Notes under the pieces: generated by a model
Seen by the model: only the letters and a program-made list of their open reading frames with translations
What the model was told of the DNA's origin: nothing
Databases searched by the model: none
Program-made: the position numbers and the translations under genes
Source: UBA4655 sp964585575
GTDB taxonomy: Bacteria; Planctomycetota; Planctomycetia; Pirellulales; UBA1268
Direction of reading: 5' to 3'
DNA: 21,968 nt
Assembly: GCA_964585575.1 (NCBI GenBank)
Contig: CAZPEM010000043.1
Coordinates: 1 to 21,968, forward strand
Part shown: positions 19,531 to 21,968 of the stretch, piece after piece
How the letters are laid out: each line of letters starts with the position of its first letter
How positions within the stretch are numbered: position 1 is the first letter of the stretch

Positions 19531-21968
19531 ATCGACGGTGACCGTGTGGTTTGGCGATGCGGCGCCCCTGTTGCCGGCCTCGTCCCTTGCGATGGCGTTG
19601 AGGTTGTGGAGCCGGGCGGGGAGCGAGTCGGTGACGATCGCCCAGTTGCCGAAGGCGTCGGCGGTGACGTTGCGAAGCACGAGGTTTCCGCTGCGGACGC
19701 TGACCCGGCTCCGGGGCTCGGCGGTGCCGGTGATGCGGAGNNNNNNNNNNNNNNNNNNNNNNNNNNNNNNNNNNNNNNNNNNNNNNNNNNNNNNNNNNNN
19801 NNNNNNNNNNNNNNNNNNNNNNNNNNNNNNNNNNNNNNNNTTCCGCTGCGGACGCTGACCCGGCTCCGGGGCTCGGCGGTGCCGGTGATGCGGAGAGTCG
19901 TGTCGTCGGTGCGGCCGCCGGGGGCCACGTTGCCGGTGATGGCGCCGACGTTGTCGGTGACCGCCGTGATCACCGGGGCCACCGGCGCGATGGTGTCAAC
20001 GGTGAAGGCGTAGCCTGTCGCTGTCGCCGGGCCCGTATTGCCGGCCGTGTCAGTGGCCGTGGCCGTGAGTGAGTAGTTGCCGTCGGCAAGCTTGGTCGTG
20101 GTGACCTCCCAGTTGCCGGCGTCGTCGGCGGTGGCCGATCCGAGGACCGTCGTACCGCTTCGAACCGTGACGGAGGCAAATGGTTCGGCAGTGCCGGTGA
20201 CAAGGAGCAGGTTGTCGTTGGTGCGGCCGGCCTGCGGGACGTTGCCCATGAAGACCGGCACGTCGTCGATGACGGCGTTGATGACCGGCGCGGCCGGGGC
20301 GACCGTGTCCACGGTGATGACGTACTCCGCCGACGTCTGGCTCGTGTTGCCGGCCGTGTCGGTGGCCGTGGCCGTGAAGGTGTGCGTGGCGTTCGGGAGG
20401 GCCGGCGTAACCAGCGTCCAGAGTCCCGAGCCGTCGGCTGTTGCAGTGCCGATCACATTGCCGTTGCGGCGGACGGTCACGACGGCGCCGGCCTCGGCCG
20501 TGCCTGCGAGCGTGGGGGTGGTGTCGCTCGTCGAGCCGCCGTTCGGAACGTCGCTGCCGATCGATGGGATCGTAAAGGCGGCGATGCGGGCAGTGGACGG
20601 GTCTTCGATCGTCGGCGGCGGCGGCGGCGTCGTGTCGAGCGTGAGGGTGAGGGTCGCGACGGGAGCGACCTGGGGATTGCCGATGGCGTCGGTCTGGGTG
20701 GCCGTGGCGTTGATGCTGCCGTCGCCGAGTGAGGCCAGGTCAGACGCGGTGAGCGAGACGTTCTGCGCCGCCCCAGTGCCGGTGAGATTCTTCGTGATCG
20801 TGGTCGCTCCGCGGGTGAACGTGACGACGATCGCCGCCCCGCTCTCGCCCGTGACCGTGACGACCCCGCCGGCGGCTTCAACGGCACTCACCGGGTCGGT
20901 CACGCCCGCCCGCAGGGCGAGCAAAACCGCGGCAGGAGAAGTCGTGTCGAGCGTGAAGGAGGTGGTCGATGCGGGGGAGGTCTGCGGGTTGCCGGCGGCG
21001 TCGGTCTGCGTGGCCGAGACGTTGACGGTGCCGTCGCCGAGCGTGGCGAGGTCTGCACTCGAGAGCGTGACAGGCTGGGCCGACCCCGTGCCGGTGAGCG
21101 TCTTCGTGACCGTATTCGTTCCTCGAGTGAACGTGACGACGATCGTGGCGCCGGTTTCGCCGGTGACGCTCGCCACCCCCGAGGCCTGCGTGGCTTCGGC
21201 CGCCGTGGCGCCGTTGGCGATTCCCGTGCCGAGGGCGAGCGTCACTGCGGCTGGGGGCGTGGTGTCGAGGGTGAAGGAGGTGGTCGAGGCGGCGGCCGTC
21301 TGCGGATTGCCCGCCAGGTCGGTCTGGGTGGCGGAGACGTTCACCGTGCCGCTTCCGAGCGTCGTCACGTCGGCGGTGGTGAGCGTGACCGGCTGCGGGC
21401 TGCCCGTGCCGGTGAGGTTCTTGGTGACCGTGGCGGCTCCGCGGGTGAACGTGACGACGATGGCGGCGGAAGTTTCGCCGGTGACGGTGACGACGCCGGA
21501 GGCCTGCGTGGCCTCGGACTGGGTGGCACCGTTGGCGACGCCCGTGCCGAGGGCGAGCGTCGGGGCCGTCGGGGCGACCGTGTCGAGCGTGAAGGAGGTG
21601 GTCGCGGCGGCGGCGGTCTGCGGATTGCCCGCCGAGTCGGTCTGAGTGGCCGAGACGCTTACCGAGCCGTCACCGAGCGTGGTGAGGTCTGTGGTGGTCA
21701 GTACGACGGCCTGGGCAGCGCCGGTTCCGGTGAGGTTCTTGGTGACCGTGTTGCTGCCGCGGGTGAACGTGACGACGATCGCGGCGCCGGATTCGCCGGC
21801 GACGGTGACGACGCCCGAACCCTGCGTGGCCTCGGTTTGGGTGGCGCCGTTGGCGACGCCCGTGCCGAGGGCGAGCGGCGGAGCCGACGGGGCGATCGTG
21901 TCGAGCGTGAACACGACGGCGGTGCCCGCCGGACCGATGTTGCCGGCCTGGTCGGTGACCCTGGCGGT
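18856..21968 (-). CDS. Giant repeat-rich surface protein (giant 2), C-terminal part; continues beyond the window and crosses an assembly gap
   Basis: The frame is open from the window end (reading from base 21968) to the N gap, and from the gap to the stop at 18856-18858, but in two different frames as assembled. Removing the N run plus one copy of the flanking 55-bp repeat (155 bases) joins them into one frame of 985 residues. The visible protein has at least four repeats of about 106 residues, three Ig-like repeats (109, 104 and 103 residues after correction) and a C-terminal domain paralogous to that of giant 1. It has no catalytic motif in the part seen. It is presumably extracellular and adhesive or structural. 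It lies upstream of giant 1 on the same strand, 358 bp away. The N-terminus is not in the window. Confidence 0.88.
19686..19740. repeat. Left copy of the 55-bp repeat bordering the gap
   Basis: Identical, base for base, to 19841-19895. On the minus strand it encodes LRITGTAEPRSRVSVRSG. The corresponding stretch in giant 1 (near 6778-6832) is similar but not identical. Confidence 0.9.
19741..19840. other. Assembly gap (100 N)
   Basis: Exactly 100 unknown bases, the usual placeholder for a scaffold gap of unknown size. The flanking duplicated 55 bases suggest that the two contigs actually overlap. Confidence 0.98.
19841..19895. repeat. Right copy of the 55-bp repeat bordering the gap
   Basis: Exact duplicate of 19686-19740. 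Probably the same genomic bases present at both contig ends. Confidence 0.9.
20635..21900 (-). repeat. Four tandem repeats of about 106 residues in giant 2
   Basis: The linker FTLDT(T/V/I)(A/P/S)P recurs with DNA anchors at 21901, 21583, 21265, 20947 and 20635, giving periods of 318, 318, 318 and 312 bases. Each unit reads ALGTG(V/I)ANGAT..EATQ.SGV, V.GE(T/S)GA.IVVTFTRG, TVTK.LTGTG..Q.V.L, LGDG.(V/I)N.(S/T)ATQTDA.GNPQ. The last unit before the Ig repeats (anchor 20635) is degenerate in its first third. Neighbouring units are roughly 80-85% identical in DNA by eye. A further unit begins past 21901 and leaves the window. Confidence 0.85.

Larger units (their letters stand above)
19531..20636 (-). 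repeat. Three Ig-like repeats of giant 2
   Basis: The conserved Asp codon of the linker lies at 20634, 20307, 19995 and 19531. The spacings are 327, 312 and 464 bases. The last becomes 309 (103 residues) once the 155-base assembly excess is removed, identical to the equivalent unit of giant 1 (6618-6927). Units share DDVPVF.G.V...GRTND and AVTDNVG.ITG.V.PGGRTDDTTLR with giant 1. Confidence 0.82.

Noticed and set aside
18856..19740. Treating the part left of the gap as a separate short gene starting near 19680
   Set aside because: The ATG-like start lies inside a conserved Ig repeat (VLRNVTADAFGNW) and aligns internally with giant 1. It is the tail of giant 2.
20635..21900. Regular repeats taken as a CRISPR array or minisatellite
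   Set aside because: Units are 318 bp, fully coding, in frame and divergent. There are no short identical repeats with unique spacers.
19458..21914. Reading the frame straight through the N run as one 818-residue protein
   Set aside because: After the Ns the translation becomes Ser/Pro/Arg-rich nonsense while the true Ig and C-terminal domain lies in another frame. The placeholder length causes the shift.

Overview
The window looks like a draft, probably metagenome-derived, scaffold from a GC-rich Planctomycetota bacterium (Pirellulales-like; the lineage is an inference). The signs are a secreted ThuA-like protein of the planctomycete type, a BBP7-type outer-membrane beta-barrel protein, and giant multi-domain surface proteins, one of which carries the planctomycete N-terminal motif LEDRRLMA. 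No rRNA, tRNA, CRISPR array, insertion sequence or phage gene was found.

Positions 1-5826 hold ordinary, compactly packed genes. hflK and hflC (the latter cut by the window start) form a minus-strand pair with an ATGA overlap and encode the two SPFH membrane proteins that surround and control the FtsH protease. Divergent from them is a secreted ThuA-like protein. It converges, with 8 bp of overlap, on a minus-strand BtuF-like substrate-binding-fold protein. Divergent from that is a bicupin protein, followed by a convergent minus-strand BBP7-like outer-membrane protein.

Positions 5943-21968 are almost entirely two minus-strand giant genes in tandem. Giant 1 (5943-18497) is complete at 4184 residues. 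It has a LEDRRLMA leader, pre-peptidase C-terminal (PPC)-like domains, an embedded zinc metallopeptidase (HEIGHALGLGH), right-handed beta-helix segments, a MAM/lectin-like domain, a fibronectin III domain, four Ig-like repeats and a C-terminal domain. Giant 2 (18856 to beyond 21968) is visible only as its C-terminal part: at least four repeats of about 106 residues, three Ig-like repeats, and a C-terminal domain exactly as long as and closely similar to that of giant 1. Both look like extracellular adhesion or matrix proteins.

The most useful result concerns the assembly. The 100-N gap inside giant 2 (19741-19840) is flanked by an exact 55-bp direct repeat. Collapsing the gap plus one repeat copy removes 155 bp, restores one continuous reading frame, gives a 309-bp Ig repeat period and reproduces the giant 1 alignment with no residue missing. 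The frame break is therefore an assembly artefact and not a pseudogene. A second observation is that a module of about 60 residues (core GMxVxGPGIP) occurs four times in giant 1, each time apparently interrupting otherwise recognisable domains.
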